Source of the DNA: Hymenobacter sp.
GTDB lineage: Bacteria; Bacteroidota; Bacteroidia; Cytophagales; Hymenobacteraceae
Assembly: GCA_028288445.1 (NCBI GenBank)
Contig: JAQBNT010000242.1
Location: forward strand, 1-64,000
Direction of reading: 5' to 3'
Length of the DNA: 64,000 bases
Shown here piece by piece: positions 8,075-16,494 of the stretch; the first letter of the stretch is position 1; each line of letters starts with the position of its first letter. The position numbers were made by a program, and so were the translations under genes. The notes beneath the pieces are model-generated. The model searched no databases. It saw only the letters and a list, made by a program, of their open reading frames with translations, and was not told the origin of the DNA.

Positions 8075-10549
8075 ATGATGAAAAAACTCTTTCCATTTCG
8101 CCTTTCGCTTCTGCTGCTCTTCAGCCTCAGCAGCCGCTTCGAATCCTTCGCGCAGCAAGGCACCCGCCTGAACACCGGCTGGGAATTCGTGCGCCAGGAC
8201 TTAGGCGGCATCTGGGAAGCCGTCCGGCCCGTGGTGGCCGGCAACCCCGAAAGTGTGCCGCTTTGGGAGCCCGTGGCTCTGCCGCACTGCTTCAACGCCC
8301 GCGATGCCGTGGACCCCGACGTGAACTACTACCAGGGTCCCGGCTGGTACCGTACCCAGCTCAGCATCGCCAACCCCTATCCCAACGGACGCACCCTGCT
8401 GCATTTCGAAGGCGCGGGTCAGAAAACCCGCGTTTTTATCTATACCACGGAAGTCGGCAGTCACGTCGGCGGTTACGACGAATGGACCGTGGACATCACC
8501 CAGGCCGTGGCTGATTTTCAGAAAACCGACGTTTTCAAAACCCAGTTCAAGGGCAAAATCCCGCTTTCCATCCGCTGCGACAATTCCCGCGACCTGGAGA
8601 TGATGCCCTCCGACTTGTCGGACTTCAACATCTATGGCGGCCTTTACCGCTACCTCAACCTCAGGTACGAGCCGGCCGTTTCGATGGAGCGCGTGGCGGC
8701 CAAAGCGGCAGTAGACAAGGCAGGTAAAATTGGCTCACTCGTGCTCAAAGGCGTTTTTCGCGAGCCGCTGGCTGATGGCCCCGCCACGGTAAACGTGCGC
8801 TTGCTGGACCCGCACGGTAAGGTCGTAGCGAAATCCCAGGCCTCCATTGCTGTCAAAGCCGGTGAGCTGGACTTCGGAAATTTCAAGCTTAAAACACCGC
8901 GTCTGTGGTCCCCCGAGCACCCGGAGCTGTACACGGTGGTGGTGACGGTGGGCACCGGCCCCGAGCAATTTGAGCACCGCGAAAAAGTCGGCTTCCGCCA
9001 CATCGAATTCGTGGAGCATGGCCCGTTTCTGCTGAACGGGCAGCGCCTGCTGCTGCGCGGTACCCACCGCCACGAAGACCACGCCGGCGTGGCCGCTGCC
9101 ATGACCGAAGCCCAGATTCGGCAGGAAATGCGGCTGATGAAAACCATGGGCGTCAACTTCATTCGCTTGGGCCACTACCAGCAGTCACGCATTGTGCTGA
9201 ATCTGTGCGACTCTTTAGGAATAACGGTGTGGGAGGAAATTCCGTGGTGCCGCGGTGGGCTAGGCGGCGAAATCTACCAGGCGCAGGGCCACCGGATGCT
9301 CACCAATATGGTGCAGCAGCACTTCAACCACCCGGCCATTCTCATTTGGGGGCTGGGCAACGAGAACGACTGGCCCGGCGACTTCCCGGAGTTCGATAAG
9401 GAGAAAATTCGGACTTACATGAAGTCGCTCAACGACCTGGCGCACCAGCTCGACCCCGCCCGCTACACCGCCATCCGGCGCTGCGATTTCTGCAAGGACA
9501 TTCCCGACGTGTATTCGCCATCCATCTGGGCCGGTTGGTACCGAGGCATTTACACCGACTACAAGGAAGCGAGTGAGCAGGAATTCAAGTCCGTGAAACG
9601 CTTCCTGCATGTGGAGTGGGGCGGCGACAGCCACGCCGGCCGCCACTCCGAAAACCCCGACAACGCGCTGGCCAAAATCACGGCCGGCAAGGGAGCCGAC
9701 GAGCGCGCCGGCGATGCCTCCCTCTTCGGCGGCAGCGCCCGCGTCTCGAAGGACGGCGACTGGAGCGAAAGCTACCTCTGCAACCTCGTCGACTGGCACC
9801 TCAAGGAGCAGGAAACCATGCCCTGGCTCAGCGGCGCAGCTTATTGGCCGTTTAAGGATTTTTCCACGCCCGTGCGCCCCGACAACCCCATTCCCTACCT
9901 AAACCAGAAGGGCGTGGTAGAGCGCGACCTCACCCCCAAAGAAGCCTTTTTCGTGTTCCAATCCTACTGGACCACCGCGCCGATGGTGCACATCTACGGC
10001 CACTCCTGGCCCGTGCGCTGGGGCGAAGCCGGCGAAAAAAAGATGGTGAAAGTGTATTCGAATGCCGCTGAGGTTGAGCTGTTTGTGAACGGCCAAAGCC
10101 AAGGGATTAAAAAGCGCAACAGTCAGGATTTTCCCGCCGCCGGCCTGCGCTGGCTGGTGGCCTTGCATAAGGGCGAAAACACCTTCCGCGCCGTGGCCCG
10201 CCAGGGCAACACCACCGTGCAGGACGAAATAACCCAGCGCTACCAAACCGCCAAATGGGACAAGCCTGCCAAGCTGACCCTGGAGAAAACCGGAGAAGCC
10301 AACGGCATCGCCACCATCGAAGTGAAGCTGTTGGATGCCCACGGGGTCCAGTGCCTTGACGCGGCCAACTGGGTGCGGTTTTCGCTGGCCGGCGGCGGGA
10401 TTCTGCTGGATGACCTGGGCACCAGCAGCGGTTCGCGCAAAGTGCAGGCCTACAACGGCCGCGCCATTATCCGGGTGCGCACCAACGGATTGCGCAGCGT
10501 GGCCAGCGTGGCTTCGGAAGGATTGGAAGCGGCTTTTTTGAATCTTTAA
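8075..10549 (+). CDS. GH2 family glycosidase
   Basis: An 824-residue protein with signal peptide MMKKLFPFRLSLLLLFSLSSR... ending near FAQQ. The sugar-binding domain (VALPHCFNARDAVDPD, YYQGPGWYRTQL) is followed by an Ig-like domain, a TIM barrel and C-terminal beta-sandwich domains (MVKVYSNAAEVELFVNGQSQG resembles the DUF4982-type domain). The likely acid/base is E430 in WGLGNENDW and the likely nucleophile is E514 in HVEWGGDS. GH2 enzymes retain configuration and release terminal beta-galactose, glucuronate or mannose; which one cannot be told here. It differs from the upstream GH2 in lacking the malectin-like tail. Its stop is two bases before the next start, so the genes are probably coupled. 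Confidence 0.9.
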   Translation: MMKKLFPFRLSLLLLFSLSSRFESFAQQGTRLNTGWEFVRQDLGGIWEAVRPVVAGNPESVPLWEPVALPHCFNARDAVDPDVNYYQGPGWYRTQLSIANPYPNGRTLLHFEGAGQKTRVFIYTTEVGSHVGGYDEWTVDITQAVADFQKTDVFKTQFKGKIPLSIRCDNSRDLEMMPSDLSDFNIYGGLYRYLNLRYEPAVSMERVAAKAAVDKAGKIGSLVLKGVFREPLADGPATVNVRLLDPHGKVVAKSQASIAVKAGELDFGNFKLKTPRLWSPEHPELYTVVVTVGTGPEQFEHREKVGFRHIEFVEHGPFLLNGQRLLLRGTHRHEDHAGVAAAMTEAQIRQEMRLMKTMGVNFIRLGHYQQSRIVLNLCDSLGITVWEEIPWCRGGLGGEIYQAQGHRMLTNMVQQHFNHPAILIWGLGNENDWPGDFPEFDKEKIRTYMKSLNDLAHQLDPARYTAIRRCDFCKDIPDVYSPSIWAGWYRGIYTDYKEASEQEFKSVKRFLHVEWGGDSHAGRHSENPDNALAKITAGKGADERAGDASLFGGSARVSKDGDWSESYLCNLVDWHLKEQETMPWLSGAAYWPFKDFSTPVRPDNPIPYLNQKGVVERDLTPKEAFFVFQSYWTTAPMVHIYGHSWPVRWGEAGEKKMVKVYSNAAEVELFVNGQSQGIKKRNSQDFPAAGLRWLVALHKGENTFRAVARQGNTTVQDEITQRYQTAKWDKPAKLTLEKTGEANGIATIEVKLLDAHGVQCLDAANWVRFSLAGGGILLDDLGTSSGSRKVQAYNGRAIIRVRTNGLRSVASVASEGLEAAFLNL

Positions 10550-10551
10550 GC

Positions 10552-11751
10552 ATGAGAATCAACCTTTCTTGCCTCGCGCTATTGCTGAGCGTACTGGCCC
10601 AGCCCGCCGCCGCGCAACGCCTCAATCTCAAAAAAGTCTTCGCCCAGGCTGCGCGCCAAACCACGGTATTGCTGGCCGAAACCGATAAGGCCAGGAACCC
10701 CGAAAAGCCCGCCCTGGTAGTGCCCCGCACCGAGGAAAACGGCCAGCTAAAACTGGTGAGCACCCCGGACTGGACCAGCGGCTTTTTCGCTGGCAACCTG
10801 TGGTTTCTCTACCAGGCCACCGGCGACAAGCAATGGCTAACCCAGGCGCGGCGTTTCACCCAGCTCAGCGAGCCCGAGAAGCTGAATACCACCACCCATG
10901 ACCTGGGCTTTATGATTTATTGCCCCTTCGGCAACGGCTACCGGCTGGCGCAGGATGCGCAGTATCGGGAGGTCATCATTCAGGCGGCGCGCTCGCTCAG
11001 CACGCGCTTCAGCCCCACGGCCGGCGTGCTCAAAAGCTGGGACCACCACGATAAAAACTGGCAATTCCCGGTCATCATCGACAACATGATGAACCTGGAG
11101 CTGCTCTTCGAAGCGACCAGGCTCAGCGGCGATTCGGCCTTCTACTGCCTCGCCGTTACGCACGCCAACACCACGCTCCGCAACCACTACCGCCCCGATT
11201 TCAGCTCCTACCACGTGGTGGACTACGACCCGCAAACCGGCGCGGTACGCGGCAAAATGACCGCGCAGGGCTACGCCGATGCCTCGGCCTGGGCCCGCGG
11301 CCAGGCCTGGGGCCTCTACGGTTTCACTATGTGCTACCGCGAAACCCGCAACCCCATCTACCTGCAACAGGCCGAGCACATCGCCCAATTCATCCTGCAC
11401 CACCCCAACCTGCCCCCCGACAAAGTGCCCTACTGGGATTATAATGACCCGACCATCCCCAATGCTCCGCGCGACGTTTCTGCCGCCGCCATCGCCGCCT
11501 CCGCGCTCTACGAATTGAGCACTTTCAGCCTTGCCAATGGGACGTATTACCGCCAGCAAGCCGATGTAATGCTGCACAGCCTGCAAGCGCACTACGCCGC
11601 CCCGTTGGGGAAGAACCACGGCTTTCTACTCCTGCACAGCACCGGCCACAAGCCCGCTAAAAGCGAAATCGACACGCCACTGATTTATGCCGATTACTAC
11701 TACCTAGAAGCCTTGCTGCGGGCGCGGGATTTGGCTGGTGCGAAGAAGTGA
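10552..11751 (+). CDS. GH88 unsaturated glucuronyl/galacturonyl hydrolase (second copy)
   Basis: A 399-residue protein with signal peptide ending near AQPAAAQR. It repeats the GH88 features of the gene at 3103-4329: DWTSGFFAGNLWFLYQAT, TTHDLGFMIYCPFGNGY (first Asp), SWDHHDKNWQFPVIIDN (second Asp) and GYADASAWARGQAWGLYGF. It should act on unsaturated uronyl oligosaccharides made by the lyase-like proteins of the locus. Two divergent GH88 enzymes in one PUL suggest two linkage types or two steps of oligosaccharide size. The C-terminus SEIDTPLIYADYYYLEALLRA is intact. Confidence 0.92.
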   Translation: MRINLSCLALLLSVLAQPAAAQRLNLKKVFAQAARQTTVLLAETDKARNPEKPALVVPRTEENGQLKLVSTPDWTSGFFAGNLWFLYQATGDKQWLTQARRFTQLSEPEKLNTTTHDLGFMIYCPFGNGYRLAQDAQYREVIIQAARSLSTRFSPTAGVLKSWDHHDKNWQFPVIIDNMMNLELLFEATRLSGDSAFYCLAVTHANTTLRNHYRPDFSSYHVVDYDPQTGAVRGKMTAQGYADASAWARGQAWGLYGFTMCYRETRNPIYLQQAEHIAQFILHHPNLPPDKVPYWDYNDPTIPNAPRDVSAAAIAASALYELSTFSLANGTYYRQQADVMLHSLQAHYAAPLGKNHGFLLLHSTGHKPAKSEIDTPLIYADYYYLEALLRARDLAGAKK

Positions 11752-11882
11752 GGGTGGCGGCCCACAGGGCGCTTTGCGAGACGAATGGCGCGGTTTTGCC
11801 CTGCTGAAAACGAGGCTGCAAAGCAGGTGATTTTCTGCAAACGATTCCGTAAATAAACCCGTCTCCTCAGATACTTAACGGG

Positions 11883-11917
11883 CGTCAGGGATTCTACATT
11901 TATGCCGCTCCCTGACG
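11883..11917. promoter_or_regulatory. 9-bp dyad upstream of the lipoprotein lyase gene
   Basis: Arms cgtcaggga (11883-11891) and tccctgacg (11909-11917) are perfectly inverted with a 17-base loop containing an AT-rich TACATTTA. It lies in the 230-base gap between GH88 and the next gene. It may be an operator or a weak terminator; the sequence alone does not decide, and the rest of the gap shows nothing else. Confidence 0.35.
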
Positions 11918-11981
11918 ATGGCCTACCTCTCGGAGTGGCTTGAGAATCATTGTTTCCATCCTTAATTCCCACCGAAGAACC

Positions 11982-13145
11982 ATGAAGCACATCACCGCTT
12001 TACCGCGCCTGGCCCGCCTGGGTTTTGCTGCCGCCATCACCTTGCTCATCAGTTGCCAGAAGGAGCAGGCTGCCACCCCCGACGCGGCCGTGGCCAACAC
12101 CGCCGATTCCACCATCACCACCTTCCGCCACCCCGGCGTGGTCAATAGCACGGCCAGCCTCAACCTCATTGCCTCGCAGGCCAATGGCGGCGATGCCACC
12201 CGCACCGCCGGCTACAACAAAGTGGTTGATTACATGAACCAGTACCCGGTACCGACTTCGTTTCCGGCGGTGGTGTACGTGGTGGGCAGCGGCGGCAGCC
12301 CCACCGAAGACCAAATCCGGCGCGACGCCGTGCTGGCCTACGCCTGCGCCCTGCGATGGGTGAAAACCGGCAGCGCCACCTACGCCGGCCAGGCCAAGCA
12401 AATCCTGAACGGCTACGCCTACAATTTCCAGCGCTACTCCACCTCGCCCAAGCCCGACGGCAGCCCGACGGAATTCCGGCAGACGTACCTGGAGGCTTCC
12501 TGGGTAGCCCCGACCTTTGTGGCGGCCGCCGAAATTATCCGCTACTACCAAGTGAACGGCACCGGCGCGGGCTGGTCGGCCACGGACGTGTCCAAATTCT
12601 CGGATTTTCTTAACAATCTGAAAAACAACTACGTCAACAACGTGCCCGGGGCCATCAGCGACACCAACAACTGGCAGGTGTCGTACGCCTACGCCAAAAT
12701 GGCGCTGGGCGTGTGGTTCAACAGCACCGCCGTGTACGACTCGGGCTACGACTATATGCTGCAAACCATGCCGCAGGTGGTGTACTCCGACGGCGCGCTC
12801 AAGGAGCAGCGCGACCGCGACTGCGTGCATCCGCAATACTCCCTCACGGCCATGAGCTACGCCGCCGAAACGGCCCGTATCCAGGGCAACACCGCCATCT
12901 ACGAGTTCAACGGCCAGGAAATCCGCAAAGGCTGGGAGAAATTCGAGGATGCCGAAGCCGGCAATTATTCCCGCAATTGCAGCGGCAGCCAGATTTTCCC
13001 CGGCATCGAAACGGCTTACAACTACTACGGCACCAGCAAACTGGCCTCGCTGCGCGACCGGCAGGACCCCTACGGTGTGCCCGGCGACAAGACCTTCCTG
13101 GGCTTCACTTCCTTCACGCATCGCAGCATCGGAGCCGCGCGGTAG
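11982..13145 (+). CDS. Alginate-lyase-superfamily lipoprotein
   Basis: A 387-residue protein from ATG 11982; a longer frame back to 11940 adds 14 residues with no signal character. The N-terminus MKHITALPRLARLGFAAAITLLISC is a lipoprotein signal with lipobox LISC. The mature part begins TTFRHPGVVNSTASLNLIA, a typical opening of alginate-lyase-like toroid proteins, and contains NNWQVSYAYAKMALGVWF and a DRDCVHPQYSLTAMSYA stretch in the predicted active cleft. It probably acts at the membrane on a uronate polymer. It lacks the YWWPDP motif of the other two lyase-like proteins, so it is a separate subfamily. Substrate unknown. Confidence 0.78.
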   Translation: MKHITALPRLARLGFAAAITLLISCQKEQAATPDAAVANTADSTITTFRHPGVVNSTASLNLIASQANGGDATRTAGYNKVVDYMNQYPVPTSFPAVVYVVGSGGSPTEDQIRRDAVLAYACALRWVKTGSATYAGQAKQILNGYAYNFQRYSTSPKPDGSPTEFRQTYLEASWVAPTFVAAAEIIRYYQVNGTGAGWSATDVSKFSDFLNNLKNNYVNNVPGAISDTNNWQVSYAYAKMALGVWFNSTAVYDSGYDYMLQTMPQVVYSDGALKEQRDRDCVHPQYSLTAMSYAAETARIQGNTAIYEFNGQEIRKGWEKFEDAEAGNYSRNCSGSQIFPGIETAYNYYGTSKLASLRDRQDPYGVPGDKTFLGFTSFTHRSIGAAR

Positions 13146-13169
13146 GGTCAGTGCTGATGGTTTAACATG

Positions 13170-13218
13170 AAAATGGACCGTCATGCTGGGGCTTGGCCGA
13201 GGTATGACGGTCCATTTT
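13170..13218. terminator. Hairpin with ACCGTCAT/ATGACGGT stem
   Basis: Perfect 15-base arms at 13170-13184 and 13204-13218 with a 19-base loop. It follows the lyase lipoprotein stop by 24 bases and the 3' arm ends in TTTT, so a terminator is plausible. The loop carries further partial copies of the CATGCT core seen in the hairpins at 8025 and 40431. Confidence 0.55.
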
Positions 13219-13260
13219 CCTGATGAATAAGCGCCCTGTTCAGTTATTTAAAAACTCCTG

Positions 13261-14448
13261 ATGCTATTCCGGAATTTCACGCTTCTCTGGTGCTTCTTTC
13301 TCGGCCCGGTGGTGGCCCGGACGGCCCACCAGCTTCCACCAGCTCGCCAGCTCCAGCAGGAAGCCGTGCGCACCCTGCGCGCCCACATCATGACCGAAGC
13401 CGCCTGGGCACTTCAGCAGGTGCCCGTTACGGTCACCGCCAGCAGCTCGCCGCGCAGCGCAGGCGGCCCGCACGACTTCTTCTCGGAGGGCGATTACTGG
13501 TGGCCCGACCCGCAGAACCCTACCGACCCTTACGTCCAACGTGATGGCCAGACCAACCCCGACAACTTCGTGGCCCACCGCCTGGCCATGATTCGTTTCA
13601 GTCGCATCATCGGGGCGCTGGCCTCGGCCTACAAGCTGACGGGAAACGAACAGTACGTGCGCCACGCCGTCACGCACTTGCGGGCCTGGTTCATCGATTC
13701 GCAAACGCTGATGAATCCCTCGCTGCTCTACGCACAGGCCATTTCGGGCCGGTTTACGGGGCGCGGCATCGGCATCATCGACACCATTCAACTGATGGAG
13801 GTAGCCCAGGGCGTGTTGGTAATGCAGGCGGCCAAAGGCTTTGATAAAAACGACTTAGCTGGCATCAAAAGCTGGTTTGCGCAGTACCTGACCTGGCTTA
13901 CCACGCACCCAAATGCCAAGGACGAGATGAACGCTGCCAATAACCACGGCACCTGCTGGACCATGCAGGTCGCCGCCTTCGCCCGCCTCACAACCAACCA
14001 GGAATTGCTGGCCCTGTGCCGTGACCGTTACAAAACCGTGCACCTGCCCACCCAAATGGCCCCTGATGGCAGCTTTCCGCTCGAAACCAAGCGCACCAAG
14101 CCCTACGGCTATTCCCTCTTCAACCTCGATGCCATGGCCACGCTCTGCCAGGTCCTGAGCACGAAAAGCGACAACCTCTGGGCCTACCAGACCCCCGACG
14201 GCCGGGGCATCCGCCGGGGCATCGAGTTCCTGTATCCCTTTGTGCAGGACAAAAACGCCTGGCCCTTCGCCCACGATGTGATGTACTGGAACAACTGGCC
14301 GGTGGCACAACCGTTTCTGGTGTTCGGGGCGGTGCAGTTCGGCAATCAGGCCTGGTTCAGCACCTGGCAACGCCTCGACCATGCCCCCAATGTGCCGGAG
14401 GTGGTACGTAATCTGCCGGTGCGCAATCCCCTCATCTGGTTGAATTAA
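13261..14448 (+). CDS. Alginate-lyase-superfamily protein (paralog of the 1913 gene)
   Basis: A 395-residue protein with N-terminal signal sequence MLFRNFTLLWCFFLGPVVA. It shares with the 1913-3103 protein the motifs GDYWWPDPQNP, GQTNPDNF and NNHGTCWTMQVAAFA, the last holding the conserved Asn-His of the alginate-lyase fold. It is the last recognisable gene of PUL 1 and follows a hairpin, so it may have its own promoter. With the two other lyase-like proteins and two GH88 enzymes it points to depolymerisation of a uronic-acid-rich glycan by elimination followed by removal of the unsaturated end. Confidence 0.82.
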   Translation: MLFRNFTLLWCFFLGPVVARTAHQLPPARQLQQEAVRTLRAHIMTEAAWALQQVPVTVTASSSPRSAGGPHDFFSEGDYWWPDPQNPTDPYVQRDGQTNPDNFVAHRLAMIRFSRIIGALASAYKLTGNEQYVRHAVTHLRAWFIDSQTLMNPSLLYAQAISGRFTGRGIGIIDTIQLMEVAQGVLVMQAAKGFDKNDLAGIKSWFAQYLTWLTTHPNAKDEMNAANNHGTCWTMQVAAFARLTTNQELLALCRDRYKTVHLPTQMAPDGSFPLETKRTKPYGYSLFNLDAMATLCQVLSTKSDNLWAYQTPDGRGIRRGIEFLYPFVQDKNAWPFAHDVMYWNNWPVAQPFLVFGAVQFGNQAWFSTWQRLDHAPNVPEVVRNLPVRNPLIWLN

Positions 14449-14536
14449 TGCAGTAAACAGCCATCTATCTGGCCCAATGCTTAGGCAGACAAGCCTTTAG
14501 ATTAGCTCTTTAAATGGTTGTGTCCAGCGATTCGGG

Positions 14537-15160
14537 TTAAGCCAGCTTCCGTGGTGCAGCGCGGAAAGCAAGCAGTAGGAGCAACACAAACTCATCGCCC
14601 TCCGCGACTGCGGCTCGGACGGCCGGCAGCACGGCGGCGTACGCCGGCCACTCGTCGGTGTGGTACCAGCAATGGCGGCGGTAGCGGGCGGGTAAGGCGG
14701 CCCAAAGCCGGCGGCACATGGCCGTGCCGCGGGTGCCCAGCACCCAGGCCACGATGCGCCAGCTGGCCCGCTCGACGGCCAGCCACAACCACACTTTTCG
14801 TTGTTTGCGGCCCACAAACGTCCACATCTCATCGAGTTCGAGCACTTCCCAGCGCTTGCGCTGGGCTTTCTTCGGCCGCAGCCGCGGCCGCATCGGGGCC
14901 GTTTGCGCCGCTTTTTTTGCCAGTTTGGCCACGGTCATGCGTGAGACGCCCGTGGCCCGCACGATGCTGCGCTGCGAATTGCGCTCGGCCAGCAGCTTTT
15001 CCACCTGGGCGTAACGGGCGGCCCGGTCCGGAGCCGCAGGGTGTAAATAGCCTTGGTAGCCGCAATTGGTGCATTGGTACTTCGCTCGCCCGCCACTGCT
15101 GCCGTTTTTGCGCACCTGCTCACTCGAACAACGCCCGCATAAGTGAATCGTGGTTATCAT
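14537..15160 (-). pseudogene. IS1-type transposase, C-terminal catalytic region missing
   Basis: A 207-residue frame on the minus strand. The N-terminus has the InsA-like zinc ribbon (CGRCSSEQ...YQCTNCGYQG) and a helix-turn-helix (SQRSIVRATGVSRMTVAKL). The catalytic part begins as in InsB with the first Asp in VLELDEMWTFVG and the second Asp in WYHTDEWPAY. After that the usual HVERFN block with the catalytic Glu and the LARLVRKTLSFSK segment are absent, and the frame jumps to a hydrophobic tail. Intact IS1-type proteins are about 230 residues. It is therefore probably inactive, most simply through an internal deletion. No clear terminal repeat pair was found. Confidence 0.75.
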
Positions 15161-15333
15161 GGCACCAGTGCGTTGTTCACTCTAATTTAGACCACCGCCA
15201 ATAATAGAACTGGCATGACTTGCCTAGCCTTATCTGAAAAGTTTATTATTTATATATCAATACGATATAAAAATGAGGCGGCATCAATATGGTTGCTGGC
15301 CCGTTACCGTTTGTAATCACCCTTTAACAAACT
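15161..15333. other. Short AT-rich spacer between transposase relic and integrase
   Basis: 173 bases with no gene. The stretch around 15236-15275 is strongly AT-rich (for example tatatatcaatacgatata, a small dyad) and lies just downstream of the integrase stop. It could be the remnant right end of the IS or a transcription end; nothing firmer can be said. Confidence 0.4.
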
Positions 15334-16296
15334 TTATAAACCTAACTTCTGGGCAGCATTATGCTGACGCACATTATCAAGACGGGTGTAACGGCGAATC
15401 ATCTCACTCGTCTTATGCTTGGTCTGGTTCATTACCTCTGAGTCATCTGCACCAGCCAGTTTAGCCACGGTAACGAAGGAAGCTCTTAATGAGTGGGCGG
15501 AGTACTTGGGCCCTAAATACCGCTGAACAATCAAATTGAGGTGCTTATCTGTCAGCCTGCGTTCAGTCAGTCGCTCGCCCTTGCGAAAGGACACGAACAC
15601 CGGCCCCGAAGTGCGGCCTAACCGCTTAATCCATGCTTCTAAAGTGCGTATAGGACACAACTTAAAATCCGGTGAATAGAAAATGGCCTTTTCCTCGGCT
15701 GCACTGTACTGATTAGTTTTGCTCTTAGCCAGGTTGACAATTAATCCTTCCTCCGAAAAGGATAAGTCCTCAATATCCAACGCCGCCAGTTCCGAGCGGC
15801 GAAAAGCTCCAGTGAAGCCTAGCAGCAGAATCACTCGGTCGCGCATACCTGCCAATGTTTGGGCATCAATGCTTTTTACCGTGCGTTTGAAGTTGGCCAG
15901 CGAAAATGCCGGGGCCTGTTTCTGTCTGACACCCTTAACCCGGGCAATGCCTTCCATCAGCACCTTAAACTTCTTGTCGTCCGTTGGTGAGTCCTGCCCG
16001 CGCAATACATGGGCCTTGGCTACGGCCGCGCAGTGCCGCTGAATGGTCGCCACTTTCTTGTCCGTTTCGGCCAAGTAAGTTACGAATCCCGCCAACGTAT
16101 CGACCGACGCTGGCAGCGGTTCCAGTCCGTGCTCAGCGCACCAAGCCCCGAAGCGCTTCCAATCCCCGGCGTACGCTTTCACCGTGTTGGCCGCGCCGCT
16201 CAGTCCGGCCTCGACGTAGCGCGAGGTGTGCTCCGCCAACTGCGCCAGTGCCGGTGACAGGTTGCTAGGAATGGCGAGTTCGGAGGACTTTTCCAT
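15334..16296 (-). CDS. Tyrosine recombinase/integrase
   Basis: A 320-residue protein with an N-terminal SAM-like core-binding domain (about 15-100) and a C-terminal catalytic domain. The full catalytic set can be seen: R166 or R167 (TGAFRRSEL), K191/K193 (LAKSKTNQ), H268 and R271 (HSLRASF), H294 (TKHKTSEM) and nucleophile Y303 (RRYTR). The length and simple architecture fit Xer-like or small mobile-element integrases. It lies between two PULs next to an IS1-type relic, and a dyad with recombination-core geometry lies just upstream (16356-16388). It appears intact; its element and target are unknown. Confidence 0.9.
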   Translation of the reverse strand: MEKSSELAIPSNLSPALAQLAEHTSRYVEAGLSGAANTVKAYAGDWKRFGAWCAEHGLEPLPASVDTLAGFVTYLAETDKKVATIQRHCAAVAKAHVLRGQDSPTDDKKFKVLMEGIARVKGVRQKQAPAFSLANFKRTVKSIDAQTLAGMRDRVILLLGFTGAFRRSELAALDIEDLSFSEEGLIVNLAKSKTNQYSAAEEKAIFYSPDFKLCPIRTLEAWIKRLGRTSGPVFVSFRKGERLTERRLTDKHLNLIVQRYLGPKYSAHSLRASFVTVAKLAGADDSEVMNQTKHKTSEMIRRYTRLDNVRQHNAAQKLGL

Positions 16297-16355
16297 GCGA
16301 CCTATATATAAAGGAGTAAAACGCGACTTTTAGCAGGAAAAGTAAAGATAGTGTG

Positions 16356-16388
16356 TAAGGTCCGATAAGAGAAGGTTATCAGACCTTA
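16356..16388. promoter_or_regulatory. Dyad with 13-bp arms and 7-bp spacer upstream of the integrase
   Basis: Arms taaggtccgataa (16356-16368) and ttatcagacctta (16376-16388) are inverted with one mismatch and separated by gagaagg. Two near-palindromic arms around a 6-8 base spacer is the usual geometry of a tyrosine-recombinase core site. It lies 60 bases upstream of the integrase start, so it may be the crossover site of its element, or an operator for the integrase gene. Confidence 0.45.
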
Positions 16389-16420
16389 TACCGAACGATT
16401 GATGACGGCGCCAATATCTA

Positions 16421-16470
16421 CCAGGCAACACTTTTCCGGAGCAAGCGGAGCCGAGAAAAGTGTTGCCTGG
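16421..16470 (-). terminator. 16-bp perfect hairpin downstream of the GH3 gene
   Basis: Arms ccaggcaacacttttc (16421-16436) and gaaaagtgttgcctgg (16455-16470) are perfectly complementary around an 18-base GC-rich loop. It begins 24 bases after the end of the leftward pectin operon and is well placed to terminate it, although a T-run after the stem is lacking on the minus strand. It could instead be a dispersed palindromic element. Confidence 0.5.
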
Positions 16471-16494
16471 CTATCAGCTTAATTCTGCCGTCTC

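Noticed and set aside
12000-13184. 394-codon open frame on the minus strand
   Set aside because: Opposite strand of the lyase lipoprotein, whose lipobox and alginate-lyase features are clear.
16297-16494. tRNA gene as attachment site for the integrase
   Set aside because: No cloverleaf or CCA-type 3' end was found; the only structures are the two dyads already listed.
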